A stretch of DNA of 64,000 nt. Origin: Arthrobacter koreensis (lineage in GTDB: Bacteria > Actinomycetota > Actinomycetes > Actinomycetales > Micrococcaceae). The position numbers and the translations under genes were made by a program. The DNA lies in the NCBI RefSeq assembly GCF_009193255.1, contig NZ_WACG01000001.1:1386887-1450886 (forward strand), written 5' to 3'. This document shows positions 7,647 through 17,351 of the stretch, piece by piece. The notes beneath the pieces are model-generated. The model saw only the letters and a list, made by a program, of their open reading frames with translations. It searched no databases and was not told the DNA's origin. Position 1 is the stretch's first letter, and each line of letters starts with the position of its first letter.

Positions 7647-8654
7647 ATGAGCGATGACCCAGCGAAGGTCCTCCGCTATGCGGAGAGCCTGGGCCGCTAT
7701 TCCCGGCGCCGGTTCCTGGTGGGTGCCGCAGCCGGGCTGACGCTGGCCGCGGACCTCTTCGTCACGCGCCTGATCCAGGAACAGCGTGAAGAGCTTGAAA
7801 TCCTCACGGTCCGTGACGACGCCGCTGCCGCCGAGTTCCCGCGCGCCATGTGGTTCCTTTTTCCCGGCTACAAGACCAGCTGGGAAGAGGCGGTCTGGAT
7901 CGTGAACTCGCTGCGCCCGGCGCTGGCCCGGCGCGGGCAAATGGCGGCAGTGGGGTACTCGAACAAGGGCCTGGACCTGGACACGATCGAAGCCGAGGTT
8001 TTCCGGCACATCCGTACCCGGCGCCTCAACCGGGTGTATTTCTACGGCCACAGCTTCGGCGGGATGGTGGCCGTTGAACTCGCGGCCCGGCTGCTGGCCC
8101 GCGGCGTCCAGGTAGAGCTGGTGATCCTGGATTCAAGTCCGGCGGGACGGTTCGACGTCCTGGACCAGAACATGATCCGCGGCGTGGTGCTGCTCTACGA
8201 AGCCGGCTACCGGATTCCCAGCGCGCTGCGCGGCGGTTACGAACTGGGGGAGCGGATCCTGCACAAGGACGAACGCAGCTGGAGCACGGTGGTGGACCAA
8301 ACGCTGGAACAGCTTTCCCCGCTGGCGCCGTCGAGCACGCTGATCCAGTCGGAGTCCTCCTACATCTACCATTACGACGCCGCTGCCTTCGCGGGTGCCA
8401 TTGGGGACGCCGAGCTGGCCTTTATTGGAAACCCCGGCGATGAGACGGTGAACTACTACACCGCCCGGGCCCGCTGGACCGAGGTCTTTCCCGGCAACAT
8501 GGTCTCCAACTCGCTCATTACCGACGGCGCGCGTCCGGCACATGCCAGCCCGCAGTGGAACCCGGGGATTTACCAGCGAGTGGTGGACGAGGTGCTGGAC
8601 ACCTATGTCCCGCTGCCCGCCGTGGGAGGCGGCGGAGGCAAGGTGCCCTTCTAG
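7647..8654 (+). CDS. Membrane-anchored or exported alpha/beta hydrolase
   Basis: 335 residues from ATG 7647, with GGGAG 5 nt upstream; an in-frame TTG at 7635 is less likely. The N-terminus has SRRRFLVGAAAGLTLAADLF, a twin-Arg-like or uncleaved signal helix. The catalytic core shows FYGHSFGGMVAVELAARLL with the nucleophile Ser in GHSFGG (about residue 137), then LVILDSSP, and HASPQWNPG near the end may supply the His. The substrate is unknown. The stop and that of the convergent HAD gene lie in the two arms of a small inverted repeat (CTAGCC/GGCTAG, 8651-8667). Confidence 0.75.
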   Translation: MSDDPAKVLRYAESLGRYSRRRFLVGAAAGLTLAADLFVTRLIQEQREELEILTVRDDAAAAEFPRAMWFLFPGYKTSWEEAVWIVNSLRPALARRGQMAAVGYSNKGLDLDTIEAEVFRHIRTRRLNRVYFYGHSFGGMVAVELAARLLARGVQVELVILDSSPAGRFDVLDQNMIRGVVLLYEAGYRIPSALRGGYELGERILHKDERSWSTVVDQTLEQLSPLAPSSTLIQSESSYIYHYDAAAFAGAIGDAELAFIGNPGDETVNYYTARARWTEVFPGNMVSNSLITDGARPAHASPQWNPGIYQRVVDEVLDTYVPLPAVGGGGGKVPF

Positions 8655-8663
8655 CCCTCCCGG

Positions 8664-9455
8664 CTAGACGGTCCTGATCAGGTCCGCGACAGAGTCGATG
8701 ATCTGGGACGGCCGGAAGGAGTAGCGGGCAATGTCCTCGCGCTGCGTGATGCCGGTGAGCACGAGGACCGTGGTGAGTCCCGCTTCGATGCCGGCGATGA
8801 TGTCCGTGTCCATCCGGTCCCCGATCATGCCGGTGGTCTCCGAATGCGCATCGATCTTGTTCATGGCGGAGCGGAACATCATCGGGTTCGGCTTGCCCAC
8901 AATGTAGGGTTCCCGGTCCGTGGCGGCCGTGATCAGCGCGGCGATGGCGCCGGTGGCCGGAAGCGGGCCCTCCGGGGAAGGTCCGGTGACGTCCGGGTTG
9001 GTGGCGATGAACCGGGCCCCGTCGAGGATGAGCCGGATCGCCTTGGTGATGGTGCCAAAGGAATAGGTGCGGGTTTCCCCCAGGACCACATAGTCCGGGT
9101 TGGTGTCCGTAAGGATCAGCCCGGCCTCATGCAGCGCCGTCGTGAGCCCTGCCTCGCCGATCACGAACGCGCGCCCGGGGGTGGAGGAGCCCTTGAGCTG
9201 GTCCTTCAGGAACTCGGCCGTGGCCAGCGCGGAGGTCCACAGGTTTTCCTCCGGAACGTCCAGGCCGGAGGCATGGAGCCGGGCCGCAAGGTCCCGCGGG
9301 GTGTAGATCGAGTTGTTCGTCAGCACCAGGAAACGCTTGGAGGTGTCCACCCAGCGGTTGATCAGCTCCGCGGCACCGGGAATCGCCTGGTTCTCATGGA
9401 CCAGCACTCCGTCCATGTCCGTCAGCCAGCACTCGATGTTCTCGTTCTCGCCCAC
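8664..9455 (-). CDS. HAD-IIA family phosphatase (NagD-like)
   Basis: 263 residues. A HAD hydrolase of subclass IIA, which normally dephosphorylates sugar phosphates or nucleotides in the cytosol. Motif I is WLTDMDGVLVHE (nucleophile and acid/base Asp, residues 13 and 15), motif II is FLVLTNNS, and the C-terminus has YIVGKPNPMMF with the motif III Lys and GMIGDRMDTDIIAG as motif IV. The cap domain lies between motifs II and III, as in NagD and phosphoglycolate phosphatases. The substrate cannot be read from sequence. Confidence 0.88.
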   Translation of the reverse strand: MGENENIECWLTDMDGVLVHENQAIPGAAELINRWVDTSKRFLVLTNNSIYTPRDLAARLHASGLDVPEENLWTSALATAEFLKDQLKGSSTPGRAFVIGEAGLTTALHEAGLILTDTNPDYVVLGETRTYSFGTITKAIRLILDGARFIATNPDVTGPSPEGPLPATGAIAALITAATDREPYIVGKPNPMMFRSAMNKIDAHSETTGMIGDRMDTDIIAGIEAGLTTVLVLTGITQREDIARYSFRPSQIIDSVADLIRTV

Positions 9456-9560
9456 AGTTTCCTCCAGTGCGTGTTCTGCCTCGTGCCCGCAGCCATTCGG
9501 GAGTCCGGGCGCAGGCCTGGTCCTCCCGGTGCGGATGCGGGATGGTCCAGTCTTTCACCT

Positions 9561-9566
9561 TACGCT
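9561..9566 (+). promoter_or_regulatory. -10 box of a leaderless methyltransferase transcript
   Basis: TACGCT stands 6 nt before GTG 9573, fitting the TANNNT-N6-start pattern seen at other genes of this window. Confidence 0.5.
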
Positions 9567-9572
9567 GGAAGG

Positions 9573-10238
9573 GTGATAGAGAGCCCTGAAACAATCCCCG
9601 CCGCAGAGCCGGCAGACGCCGAAATGCCGCAGGTTGGTGTTGGGCCATGGGAGGGGCCGTGGCCTGAGGGCGAGCAGTGGGATCCCGAGCTGCTTGCCGC
9701 CGGAGACCGGCGCAACGTGGTGGACGAATACCGGTACTGGAAGCACGAGGCGATCGTCGCGGACCTGGACTCCAAGCGCCACGAGTTCCATGTGGCCATC
9801 GAGAACTGGCAGCATGACCTGAACATCGGCTCCGTGGTGCGCACCGCCAACGCGTTCCTGGCCAAGGAAGTGCACATCATTGGACGACGCCGCTGGAACC
9901 GGCGCGGGGCAATGGTCACCGACCGCTACCAGCACGTGCGCCACCACCCCAGCGTGGAAGAGTTCACCGAGTGGGCGCGTTCCGAAGGGCTGGCGATCAT
10001 CGGCATCGACAACTTCCCCGACTCGGTGCCGCTGGAAACCTATGACCTGCCGCGCAACTGCGTCCTGGTCTTCGGCCAGGAAGGCCCCGGCCTCACGCCC
10101 GAGGTGCACCAGGCTGCCGAAGCCACGCTTTCAATCGCCCAGTTCGGCTCCACCCGGTCCATGAACGCCTCGGCCGCTGCGGCCATTGCCATGCACGGCT
10201 GGGTCCGCCGGCACGTCTTCGGGCAGGAAGTAAGCTGA
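9573..10238 (+). CDS. TrmH (SPOUT) family RNA methyltransferase
   Basis: 221 residues from GTG 9573; the frame is open further upstream, but that part runs antisense to the HAD gene. The SPOUT knot motifs are clear: WQHDLNIGSVVRTANAF (motif 1), CVLVFGQEGPGLTPEV (motif 2, SAM site) and STRSMNASAAAAIAMHGWV (motif 3). The enzyme would 2'-O-methylate a tRNA or rRNA ribose. It has about 60 acidic residues before the domain instead of a classical RNA-binding lead. The exact target is unknown. Confidence 0.87.
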   Translation: MIESPETIPAAEPADAEMPQVGVGPWEGPWPEGEQWDPELLAAGDRRNVVDEYRYWKHEAIVADLDSKRHEFHVAIENWQHDLNIGSVVRTANAFLAKEVHIIGRRRWNRRGAMVTDRYQHVRHHPSVEEFTEWARSEGLAIIGIDNFPDSVPLETYDLPRNCVLVFGQEGPGLTPEVHQAAEATLSIAQFGSTRSMNASAAAAIAMHGWVRRHVFGQEVS

Positions 10239-10375
10239 CGCGCCGCGCCGGAGTGCCAGGTGTGAACCCTCGAATCCGCGTTATCTGATGCGCAGAGGAC
10301 TCTTGTGGCTAGGATGGGAGGAGCCAAAGAGGGCCCGGCCCTGCCGCACTTTCGAACCTTCGCTAAGGAGTCAGC

Positions 10376-11394
<1,019 letters not shown>

Positions 11395-11395
<1 letters not shown>

Positions 11396-11814
11396 TGTCA
11401 GACGAATTCCGCAAGAACCTGCTCGGACCCGAGCCCACGTACCTGCCCGAGGAGACCGACGTCGTCGCGCGCCTTGAGGCCGGTGACGAGGCCGTGGACC
11501 TCGCTGCCAGGTTCCCCACCTCCTCGCAGGTCTGGGCAACGCTGGCCGACGAGGCCTTCGCTGACGGACGTCCCGTGGAGTCCTACGCCTACGCCCGGGT
11601 GGGCTACCACCGCGGCCTGGACGCGCTGCGGCGCGCAGGCTGGCGCGGCACCGGCCCCATTCCGTGGGAGCACGAGCCCAACCGGGGCTTCCTCCGCGCC
11701 CTGTACGCCCTGGGACGTGCGGCTGCGGCGATCGGCGAGAGCGAGGAAGTGGACCGGATCGATAAGTTCCTGGACGCTTCAGACCCCACCGCCAAAGCAG
11801 CGATCGAGGCTTAG
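11395..11814 (+). CDS. DUF3151 domain protein
   Basis: 139 residues. The stretches FRKNLLGPEPTYLPEE, AARFPTSSQVWATLADEAF and GYHRGLDALRRAGWRGTGP are typical of the actinobacterial DUF3151 family. The protein is soluble and mostly helical, and its function is not known. It overlaps the fbaA stop by one base (TAATG), so translation is coupled to the aldolase. Confidence 0.85.
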
Positions 11815-11830
11815 GGCAACCAGTACCTGC

Positions 11831-11864
11831 GTAAAGGCGCCTTCCGGTTGGGAGGCGCCTTTAC
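11831..11864. terminator. Hairpin terminator between DUF3151 and DUF427 genes
   Basis: GTAAAGGCGCC at 11831-11841 pairs with GGCGCCTTTAC at 11854-11864: an 11-bp perfect stem with a 12-nt loop. It lies between converging genes and can end both transcripts. The T-run is weak. Confidence 0.75.
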
Positions 11865-11882
11865 CGTGTCCGGCTGCAGGGG

Positions 11883-12368
11883 CTACCAGCCCCAGGTGCC
11901 CGGAGCGCCCTTGAAAGGCCCGGTCACCCGGCTGGTAATCCAGCCGCCGTAGAAGTCCCCTTCCTGCGGCTGGACTTCTTCCCCGTCCACTGTCACGGAG
12001 TTCATCAGCCCCGGGTACAAGGCAGCGGTGTGGGCCAGCGCCTCGTAGCCGGGAAACGGATGCGCGTAGGTCCAGGCGGCGCGCACGGCCCGCTGGCCGC
12101 CGGAGACGACGTCGAAATAGGAGGCAGCGCCCTTGAACTCACAGTGCGTCACTCCGCTGACCGGCTGCAGCACCCCGGGGGCGAAGACCTCCAGGGGCAG
12201 GTAGTAGACCGGCGGATGGCTGGTCTCGAGGACGCGCAGCGCTTCCCTGGTGTCTGCGATCAGGTTTCCGCCCAACCAGACCTTGACGTGTTCATCGCTC
12301 GGTTCGACTCGGGGCGGACGGGGATAGGACCAGACGGACTCGGCATGCGGGTGAAAGCGGTTTTCCAT
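11883..12368 (-). CDS. DUF427 domain protein
   Basis: 161 residues from ATG 12368 with AAGGAA 8 nt upstream. The motifs VKVWLGGNLIADTREALRVLE, PVYYLPLEVFAPGVL, THCEFKGAASYFDV and AAWTYAHPFPGYEAL are characteristic of DUF427 beta-tent proteins, whose function is unknown. Its first 109 bases lie inside the end of the next upstream gene on the same strand, an unusually long overlap. Confidence 0.85.
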   Translation of the reverse strand: MENRFHPHAESVWSYPRPPRVEPSDEHVKVWLGGNLIADTREALRVLETSHPPVYYLPLEVFAPGVLQPVSGVTHCEFKGAASYFDVVSGGQRAVRAAWTYAHPFPGYEALAHTAALYPGLMNSVTVDGEEVQPQEGDFYGGWITSRVTGPFKGAPGTWGW

Positions 12369-12985
12369 GCGTGGATTCCTTCTTTCTGCGCCGGCCTGGC
12401 GGTGATGGTGGTGGTCACCGCCAGGATCTGCGGCCGTGCCGGCACGGAGGAGAACCCGAACCGGACAGGCGGGCTGACCGGCCGCAGGGCGCCCATGTCC
12501 TCACCGTTCCAGGAACATTGCGCCGACGCGAGGCGGCGGATGGAGCGTACTCCGTAGAACTCCAGCCGGTCCCCGGTAGTTCCCGCGGTCCGCACCCCGC
12601 GGACAATCAGGCTGGCGAGCGGGTTGATGGCCTGCAGCCACAGCGGGTGGACGGCGAGCGGCGCCGGTACGGCTTCAAGGACCCGTCCCAGCGGGGTCAC
12701 CGGGCCCAGCCGGGCGCTGAGCTGCAGCGGACCGCCGTCGACCCGCAGCCTGTCCTCGGCCAGGAACGCGCTCACTGGAACCACATCGATCGCGTCAAAG
12801 GTGTAGGTGGATGAGACGTAGCGGGCAACCGCTTCGCTGGGCGCCAGCAGCAACCGGGAACCGAACCGGTTCTCCACCATGACGTCGGTGAACGGACCGA
12901 ACGGTGAGTCCGGCCAGTGCCCAACAACCAGGCGGGTTCCCGAGGCGGTACCCAGCCCGGCGATATAGCCGCGGAAGCGCTCCAT
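12260..12985 (-). CDS. Conserved protein of unknown function
   Basis: 241 residues from ATG 12985. The N-terminal 205 residues read like a coherent soluble protein (GYIAGLGTASGTRLVVGHWP, PFGPFTDVMVENRFGSRLLL, FGFSSVPARPQILAV). The last ~36 codons overlap the DUF427 gene in another frame and have odd composition. The natural end may be near residue 205, with a lost stop or a late frameshift. It resembles conserved Arthrobacter proteins I cannot name. It is likely transcribed with the DUF427 gene. Confidence 0.6.
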   Translation of the reverse strand: MERFRGYIAGLGTASGTRLVVGHWPDSPFGPFTDVMVENRFGSRLLLAPSEAVARYVSSTYTFDAIDVVPVSAFLAEDRLRVDGGPLQLSARLGPVTPLGRVLEAVPAPLAVHPLWLQAINPLASLIVRGVRTAGTTGDRLEFYGVRSIRRLASAQCSWNGEDMGALRPVSPPVRFGFSSVPARPQILAVTTTITARPAQKEGIHAWKTAFTRMPSPSGPIPVRPESNRAMNTSRSGWAET

Positions 12986-13181
12986 GGCTAAACCGTACGC
13001 CTCCGTGCCCGCCTTCCAAACCGGCAAAGCCGCAGATCGGCTAAACTTGACAGGTAAGAGCCCCGCATCCCGGATCACGGACCGCTGTGTCCCCAGTCTC
13101 AGGGTGCAGGGGCGTTCTCATGCACGGTAGCGGTTCAGCGCCTGGCGCGGCTCCCTAGCGTAACTAATGGGGGAGGATCCC

Positions 13182-14471
13182 ATGCCCGCAATTGTCATCG
13201 TCGGCGCCCAGTGGGGCGACGAAGGTAAAGGTAAGGCCACCGACCTGCTTGGCGGCCGCGTCGACTACGTCGTCAAGCCCAACGGCGGAAACAACGCCGG
13301 CCACACCGTCGTCGTCGGTGGTGAAAAGTACGAACTGAAGCTGCTTCCCGCGGGCATCCTGAGCCCCAACGCCATTCCCGTGATCGGCAACGGCTGCGTG
13401 GTGAACCTGGAGGCCCTGTTCGCCGAAATCGACGGGCTGGAAGCACGCGGAGCGGACACCTCCAAGCTGCGGATCTCCGCCAACGCCCACCTGGTGGCGC
13501 CGTTCCACCAGGTCATGGACAAGGTCACCGAGCGGTTCCTGGGCAAGCGTGCCATCGGCACCACCGGCCGCGGCATTGGTCCGGCCTACATGGACAAGGT
13601 TGCCCGGCTCGGCATCCGCGTCCAGGACATCTTCGATGAGTCGATCCTGCGCCAGAAGGTGGAAGGCTCGCTTCGGCAGAAGAACCAGCTGCTGCTGAAG
13701 GTCTACAACCGCCGCGACGTGGATGTGGAAGAGATGGTGCAGTACTTCCTCTCCTACGCTGACCGCCTGCGTCCCATGGTCATCGACTCCACGTATGAAC
13801 TGAACCGTGCGCTGGACGAGGACAAGGTCATCCTGATGGAAGGCGGCCAGGCCACGTTCCTTGACGTTGACCACGGCACCTACCCGTTCGTCACGTCCTC
13901 CAACCCGACCGCCGGCGGCGCGTCCGTTGGCTCCGGCATTGGCCCCACCCGCATCAACCGCGCGGTGGGCATCATCAAGGCCTACACCACCCGTGTTGGT
14001 GCCGGTCCGTTCCCCACCGAACTCTTCGATGACATGGGCCTGTACCTGCAGAAGACCGGCGGCGAGTTCGGCGTGAACACCGGCCGCCCGCGCCGCTGCG
14101 GCTGGTACGACGCCGTGCTGGCGCGCCACGCTTCCCGCGTCAACGGCTTCACGGACTACTTCGTGACCAAGCTGGACGTGCTCACCGGCATCGAGAAGAT
14201 CCCGGTCTGCGTGGCCTACGACGTCGACGGCGTGCGTTTCGATGAGATGCCGATGACGCAGACCGACTTCCACCACGCCAAGCCGATCTTCGAGTACTTC
14301 GACGGCTGGACCGAGGACATCACCGGCGCGAAGACCCTCGAGGACCTGCCGGAGAACGCCCGCAACTACGTGCTGGCCCTGGAGAAGATGTCCGGTACCC
14401 GCTTCTCCGCGATCGGCGTCGGCCCGGACCGGGACCAGACAATCGTGATCCGCGACCTGATCAGCGAATAA
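13182..14471 (+). CDS. purA: Adenylosuccinate synthetase
   Basis: 429 residues; GGGAGGA lies just before ATG 13182, whereas a start 5 codons earlier would cover that site. It condenses IMP with aspartate using GTP, the first committed step to AMP. Signatures are [13 protein letters not shown] (catalytic Asp and GTP loop at the N-terminus), [26 protein letters not shown] and [13 protein letters not shown]. It stands alone with its own terminator. Confidence 0.97.
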   Translation: MPAIVIVGAQWGDEGKGKATDLLGGRVDYVVKPNGGNNAGHTVVVGGEKYELKLLPAGILSPNAIPVIGNGCVVNLEALFAEIDGLEARGADTSKLRISANAHLVAPFHQVMDKVTERFLGKRAIGTTGRGIGPAYMDKVARLGIRVQDIFDESILRQKVEGSLRQKNQLLLKVYNRRDVDVEEMVQYFLSYADRLRPMVIDSTYELNRALDEDKVILMEGGQATFLDVDHGTYPFVTSSNPTAGGASVGSGIGPTRINRAVGIIKAYTTRVGAGPFPTELFDDMGLYLQKTGGEFGVNTGRPRRCGWYDAVLARHASRVNGFTDYFVTKLDVLTGIEKIPVCVAYDVDGVRFDEMPMTQTDFHHAKPIFEYFDGWTEDITGAKTLEDLPENARNYVLALEKMSGTRFSAIGVGPDRDQTIVIRDLISE

Positions 14472-14480
14472 TCCGTCCGG

Positions 14481-14514
14481 AAAAGCCCCGCAGCTTCAAG
14501 GCTGCGGGGCTTTT
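14481..14514 (+). terminator. Rho-independent terminator of purA
   Basis: AAAAGCCCCGCAGC (14481-14494) pairs perfectly with GCTGCGGGGCTTTT (14501-14514) around a 6-nt loop, and the T-run continues to 14516. It starts 10 bases after the purA stop. Confidence 0.95.
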
Positions 14515-14521
14515 TTGGGTC

Positions 14522-14884
14522 TTAGTCCCGGGCCGCGAGGACGCAGAACTCATTGCCCTCGGGGTCTGCGAGCACCACCCACGGAACATCCGGCCCCTGC
14601 CCAACATCGGCGCGCACCGCGCCGAGCGCCAGCAGCCGCTCCACCTCCTCTTCCTGGCTGCAGCCGTACGGAACCAGGTCCATGTGCAGCCGCAGTTTGG
14701 CCGTCTTGCTCTCCGGGACAGGGATGATGTCCAGGGGTGGTCCCTGGACTCCGTCGCCGGGTGCCAGGGAAATGCCGCCGTCGAATTCTTCGGCGAACCG
14801 GTACCCCAGGGCCTGGGTCCAGAACCTGGCCTGCGCGTCGACGTCGAGGGCATCGAGGGCAAGGGAAGAGAATCTGCTGCTCAC
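14522..14884 (-). CDS. VOC / glyoxalase-like family protein
   Basis: 120 residues from GTG 14884, with AAAGGAG upstream; the frame is open further but lacks a ribosome site. The single vicinal-oxygen-chelate domain shows ALDVDAQARFWTQALGYRF at the start, then LRLHMDLVPYG and the terminal PWVVLADPEGNEFCVLAARD. It is of the Glyoxalase_6 type, often binding proteins or lyases of unknown substrate. It converges on purA and shares the terminator region. Confidence 0.8.
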   Translation of the reverse strand: MSSRFSSLALDALDVDAQARFWTQALGYRFAEEFDGGISLAPGDGVQGPPLDIIPVPESKTAKLRLHMDLVPYGCSQEEEVERLLALGAVRADVGQGPDVPWVVLADPEGNEFCVLAARD

Positions 14885-14978
14885 GGTAAGGCTCCTTTGG
14901 CTCAGGTGAGATCGGAAGAAACCTAGCAGCCGGGTGCCCCTCGGGAATAGGGGGTGAAGGAGGTGCTGGTGCGGACGG

Positions 14979-15971
14979 TTACCAGCGGTTGCGTGCTTCC
15001 TCGATCCAGCCGTGCACGCCGTCCAGGCTGTGGCGCGTACCGTCCGGAGTAGCAGCCCAGCCGGACCACGCGCCGAAGGCCTGCCAGGTCTTTGCGGCCA
15101 CCAGAACGGCATTGGTCGCAGCCAGCCGCCGGTGGAACGGAGTCAGCGTGGCCTCGATCCAGTCCCCGCGGACATGCCACGCTGCCTGTGGATCCGTGAG
15201 GTCGTAGCTAAACTCCAGCTCGCCGTCGTAATGGTGCAGCACGCCGTCCACGATCAGCGCGTTTTCGGTGGCCGGCGTTCCCTCTGTCCACAGCCCGCCC
15301 AGCTGCAAACCCAGCCGGGTGCCGTTGGCCGTTCCATATCCGGCAGCCCAGTTCCAGCGCCTGGAATACGGCCAGCGTCCCCGTCCGCGGTCCAGGACAG
15401 CGAAGGCGTCCTCGCCCACCGCATATGCGCGCCCGTCGACCGTGATGGTTCCGCTGACCCGTCGGGCCACGTCCTTGAGGGTGTACTGGTACCGCGTGTC
15501 CGACCACGGAACCACCACCCCCAGCACATCGCCTTCCGCCGGGGCATAAAGCTCGACGCCGACGCGCGGCGACTCGGCGCGCAGGTGCGTGCCGCCGGCG
15601 TCGTCATGGAAGCGCAGGTGCAGTCCGCCCATGGTGCCCACAGCGGTGAGGGGCGGCAGGGTGCCGGGCAGGAGCGCGGTGGAGCCCGCGGGAAGCGAGA
15701 GCCGATCCAGGCTGATTTCCTGGCCGGTGGCGCGTTCGAACACGTAGAGCTGGAGGGTGGCGGCGTAATCCAGGTGAGCAATGGTCATGCCGAGCACCAG
15801 GTCCGGAGTCAGCACGCCCCAGTACTCCCAGCGCTTGGTGCGCCAGCCGTGGGGAAGCCCCTGGGGGAGGTGCGCCGAAGCGTGCAGCGGTGAGCGGGTG
15901 AAGCCTACCGCTTCGGGGTTCAGCTTTCCGTTTTTCAGGGACAGCTGGACGGGTTCCTGAATTTCCTCCAT
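14979..15971 (-). CDS. DUF2804 domain protein
   Basis: 330 residues. Family stretches are HGWRTKRWEYWGVLTPDLVLG near residue 41, AHLDYAATLQLYVFE, FAVLDRGRGRWPYSRRWNWA and the tail VAAKTWQAFGAWSGWAATPDG. The Trp-rich pattern and length fit DUF2804, a beta-rich family related in fold to lipocalin-like carotenoid/hydroxyneurosporene synthase proteins. The function is not established. It stands only 11 bases after the next gene on the same strand. Confidence 0.85.
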   Translation of the reverse strand: MEEIQEPVQLSLKNGKLNPEAVGFTRSPLHASAHLPQGLPHGWRTKRWEYWGVLTPDLVLGMTIAHLDYAATLQLYVFERATGQEISLDRLSLPAGSTALLPGTLPPLTAVGTMGGLHLRFHDDAGGTHLRAESPRVGVELYAPAEGDVLGVVVPWSDTRYQYTLKDVARRVSGTITVDGRAYAVGEDAFAVLDRGRGRWPYSRRWNWAAGYGTANGTRLGLQLGGLWTEGTPATENALIVDGVLHHYDGELEFSYDLTDPQAAWHVRGDWIEATLTPFHRRLAATNAVLVAAKTWQAFGAWSGWAATPDGTRHSLDGVHGWIEEARNRW

Positions 15972-15982
15972 GGCGCCCCAGT

Positions 15983-16603
15983 CTAGGCGGCGCGGGCGAA
16001 ATCATCCTGTACCGGACCGGCGGGCGGTTTGGCGCTGCGGCGGTAGTGGGCGGACTTGCAGGTGGCGTTCTTCCGGATCGGTGATTTACCGGAGCGCGGG
16101 ACGGGCCGTTGGGTTCCCGGGCTGCTGCCCGGTGCCGGAAGGGGACTGTTCGGAGCTGCTGCGGCGGCAGCCCGTGCCGGAGCGGTTGCCCGCAGCACCT
16201 CGGGAGTTCCGGTTGCTCCTGCCGGGAAGAGTGCCTGGAGGACCTCTTCCCGGGCGGAATCCGCGGCCGCCAGGAAGTCCCGTGCTGTCGATGTGCCGGG
16301 GCCGGTGGCCGCGCGGCGGCGCAGGCGGACGCTTAGGCCGCGCCAGGCCAGCCAGCCCAGGACGGCCAGTGCCCCGCCGGTGCCGTACAGCAGCACCGCC
16401 GCCAGTACCAGGGAGGTTGTTCCGCCGGAGAAAACGCCGATGCCCATCACGGCGGCGGCCACCCACAGGCCGCTGAGCCAGCCTGCCGCATCCAGCGGAG
16501 GCGACGGCGGTGAGCCGGCTATCCGGCTGGGAAGTGTGCGGAGCTTCTCGAGGTATTCGGTGCGGGTGGCTGTTCCAAACCGGAACAACGCGGGGTGGGA
16601 CAC
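15983..16603 (-). CDS. Two-helix membrane protein of unknown function
   Basis: 206 residues from GTG 16603, preceded by AAGGAAG; a longer reading from 16666 has no ribosome site. Two hydrophobic helices lie at about residues 40-62 and 66-88 (AAVMGIGVFSGGTTSLVLAA). They are followed by an Ala/Pro/Arg-rich tail with an AADSAREEVLQALFPAG segment and a Lys/Arg-rich end. No family is recognised. It is probably in one transcript with the DUF2804 gene. Confidence 0.6.
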   Translation of the reverse strand: MSHPALFRFGTATRTEYLEKLRTLPSRIAGSPPSPPLDAAGWLSGLWVAAAVMGIGVFSGGTTSLVLAAVLLYGTGGALAVLGWLAWRGLSVRLRRRAATGPGTSTARDFLAAADSAREEVLQALFPAGATGTPEVLRATAPARAAAAAAPNSPLPAPGSSPGTQRPVPRSGKSPIRKNATCKSAHYRRSAKPPAGPVQDDFARAA

Positions 16604-16675
16604 TGCTTCCTTTCCTTCCAGACCAGGTTCGAATGAAAGACGGCGGAACGGGTTTTTCCGCTGCAACAGCTCGGG

Positions 16676-16702
16676 TTAGCACTCTCGCGTTGCAAGTGCT
16701 AA
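16676..16702 (+). promoter_or_regulatory. CIRCE element (HrcA operator)
   Basis: TTAGCACTC-N9-AAGTGCTAA differs from the CIRCE consensus by one base in the right arm and keeps the exact 9-base spacer. It lies about 95 bases before the hsp20 start, beside a second heat-shock operator. Confidence 0.9.
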
Positions 16703-16715
16703 TCTACTGCCGAAA

Positions 16716-16736
16716 GTTGAGTGAAGCCAACTCAAC
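16716..16736 (+). promoter_or_regulatory. HAIR element (HspR operator)
   Basis: GTTGAGT-N7-ACTCAAC matches the HAIR layout CTTGAGT-N7-ACTCAAG apart from the outermost base of each arm, and that change is symmetrical. The arms extend further with paired A/T bases (AAAGTTGAGT against ACTCAACTTT). It begins 14 bases after the CIRCE element. Confidence 0.85.
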
Positions 16737-16796
16737 TTTGATTCGAAATGGCAGATCAGCCCGCTGCGTACAGCGGAGTGAAGGAGTTGATTTGTG

Positions 16797-17246
16797 ATGG
16801 CAACACGTTTTGATCCGTTCCGTGAATTCGACCGTCTTGCCCAGGCCGTCCGCAGTGAATCCCTGCGCGGCATGCCCATGGACTTGTACCGGGAGGATGA
16901 CCGGTATGTCCTGAGCGTTGACCTTCCCGGCATTGATCCGGGGTCCGTGGACATCGACGTCGACGGGCAGCTGCTGACCATCCGTGCCGAGCGCACCCTG
17001 CGCGGAAAGGACGGCGTCCAGTGGCTCACCCGCGAACGCGAAGGCGGGTCCTTCCTGCGCCAGCTCAGCCTGGGCCAGGGGATCGATACCGAGGGCATCA
17101 GCGCACATTATGACAATGGCGTGCTGAGTGTGATTATCCCGGTCAGTGAAAAGGCCAAGCCGCGCCGTATCGAAGTGCAGTCCGGCTCCGGCGTGTCCCT
17201 CGGCGCCGTGGAAGAAAAGCACGACGCTGAGGTGGTCAGCGCCTAG
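16797..17246 (+). CDS. Small heat-shock protein, Hsp20/alpha-crystallin
   Basis: 149 residues; AAGGAG lies 11 nt before ATG 16797, and an in-frame GTG is adjacent. It is a cytosolic holdase chaperone. The alpha-crystallin domain covers about residues 28-135, with DDRYVLSVDLPGIDPGSVDI, LTIRAERT, SFLRQLSLGQGID and the AHYDNGVLSVIIPVSE strand carrying the GVL motif. The upstream CIRCE and HAIR sites predict repression by HrcA and HspR and release on heat shock. Confidence 0.93.
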   Translation: MATRFDPFREFDRLAQAVRSESLRGMPMDLYREDDRYVLSVDLPGIDPGSVDIDVDGQLLTIRAERTLRGKDGVQWLTREREGGSFLRQLSLGQGIDTEGISAHYDNGVLSVIIPVSEKAKPRRIEVQSGSGVSLGAVEEKHDAEVVSA

Positions 17247-17264
17247 CACAACCGTGCCCGTGCA

Positions 17265-17297
17265 GGGGCGGCAGGCGGACTTTCCGCCTGCCGCCCC
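17265..17297. terminator. Hairpin terminator of hsp20
   Basis: A 15-bp perfect stem: GGGGCGGCAGGCGGA (17265-17279) against TCCGCCTGCCGCCCC (17283-17297), with a 3-nt loop. It lies 18 bases after the hsp20 stop. There is no T-run. Confidence 0.8.
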
Positions 17298-17316
17298 TCG
17301 TCCTTGTCCGGGGACC

Positions 17317-17345
17317 CTGACACCCGGGACGGGTCCGCGTAGCGT
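17317..17345 (+). promoter_or_regulatory. Sigma-70-type promoter of the alcohol dehydrogenase gene, leaderless
   Basis: CTGACA (17317-17322), a 17-nt spacer and TAGCGT (17340-17345) form a good -35/-10 pair. TAGCGT stands 6 nt before ATG 17352, so the transcript should begin at the start codon. This is the clearest complete leaderless promoter in the window. Confidence 0.7.
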
Positions 17346-17351
17346 GGGCGT

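Noticed and set aside
13047..13052. TTGACA upstream of purA as its -35 box
   Set aside because: No acceptable -10 hexamer lies 16-18 bases downstream, so the promoter could not be supported.
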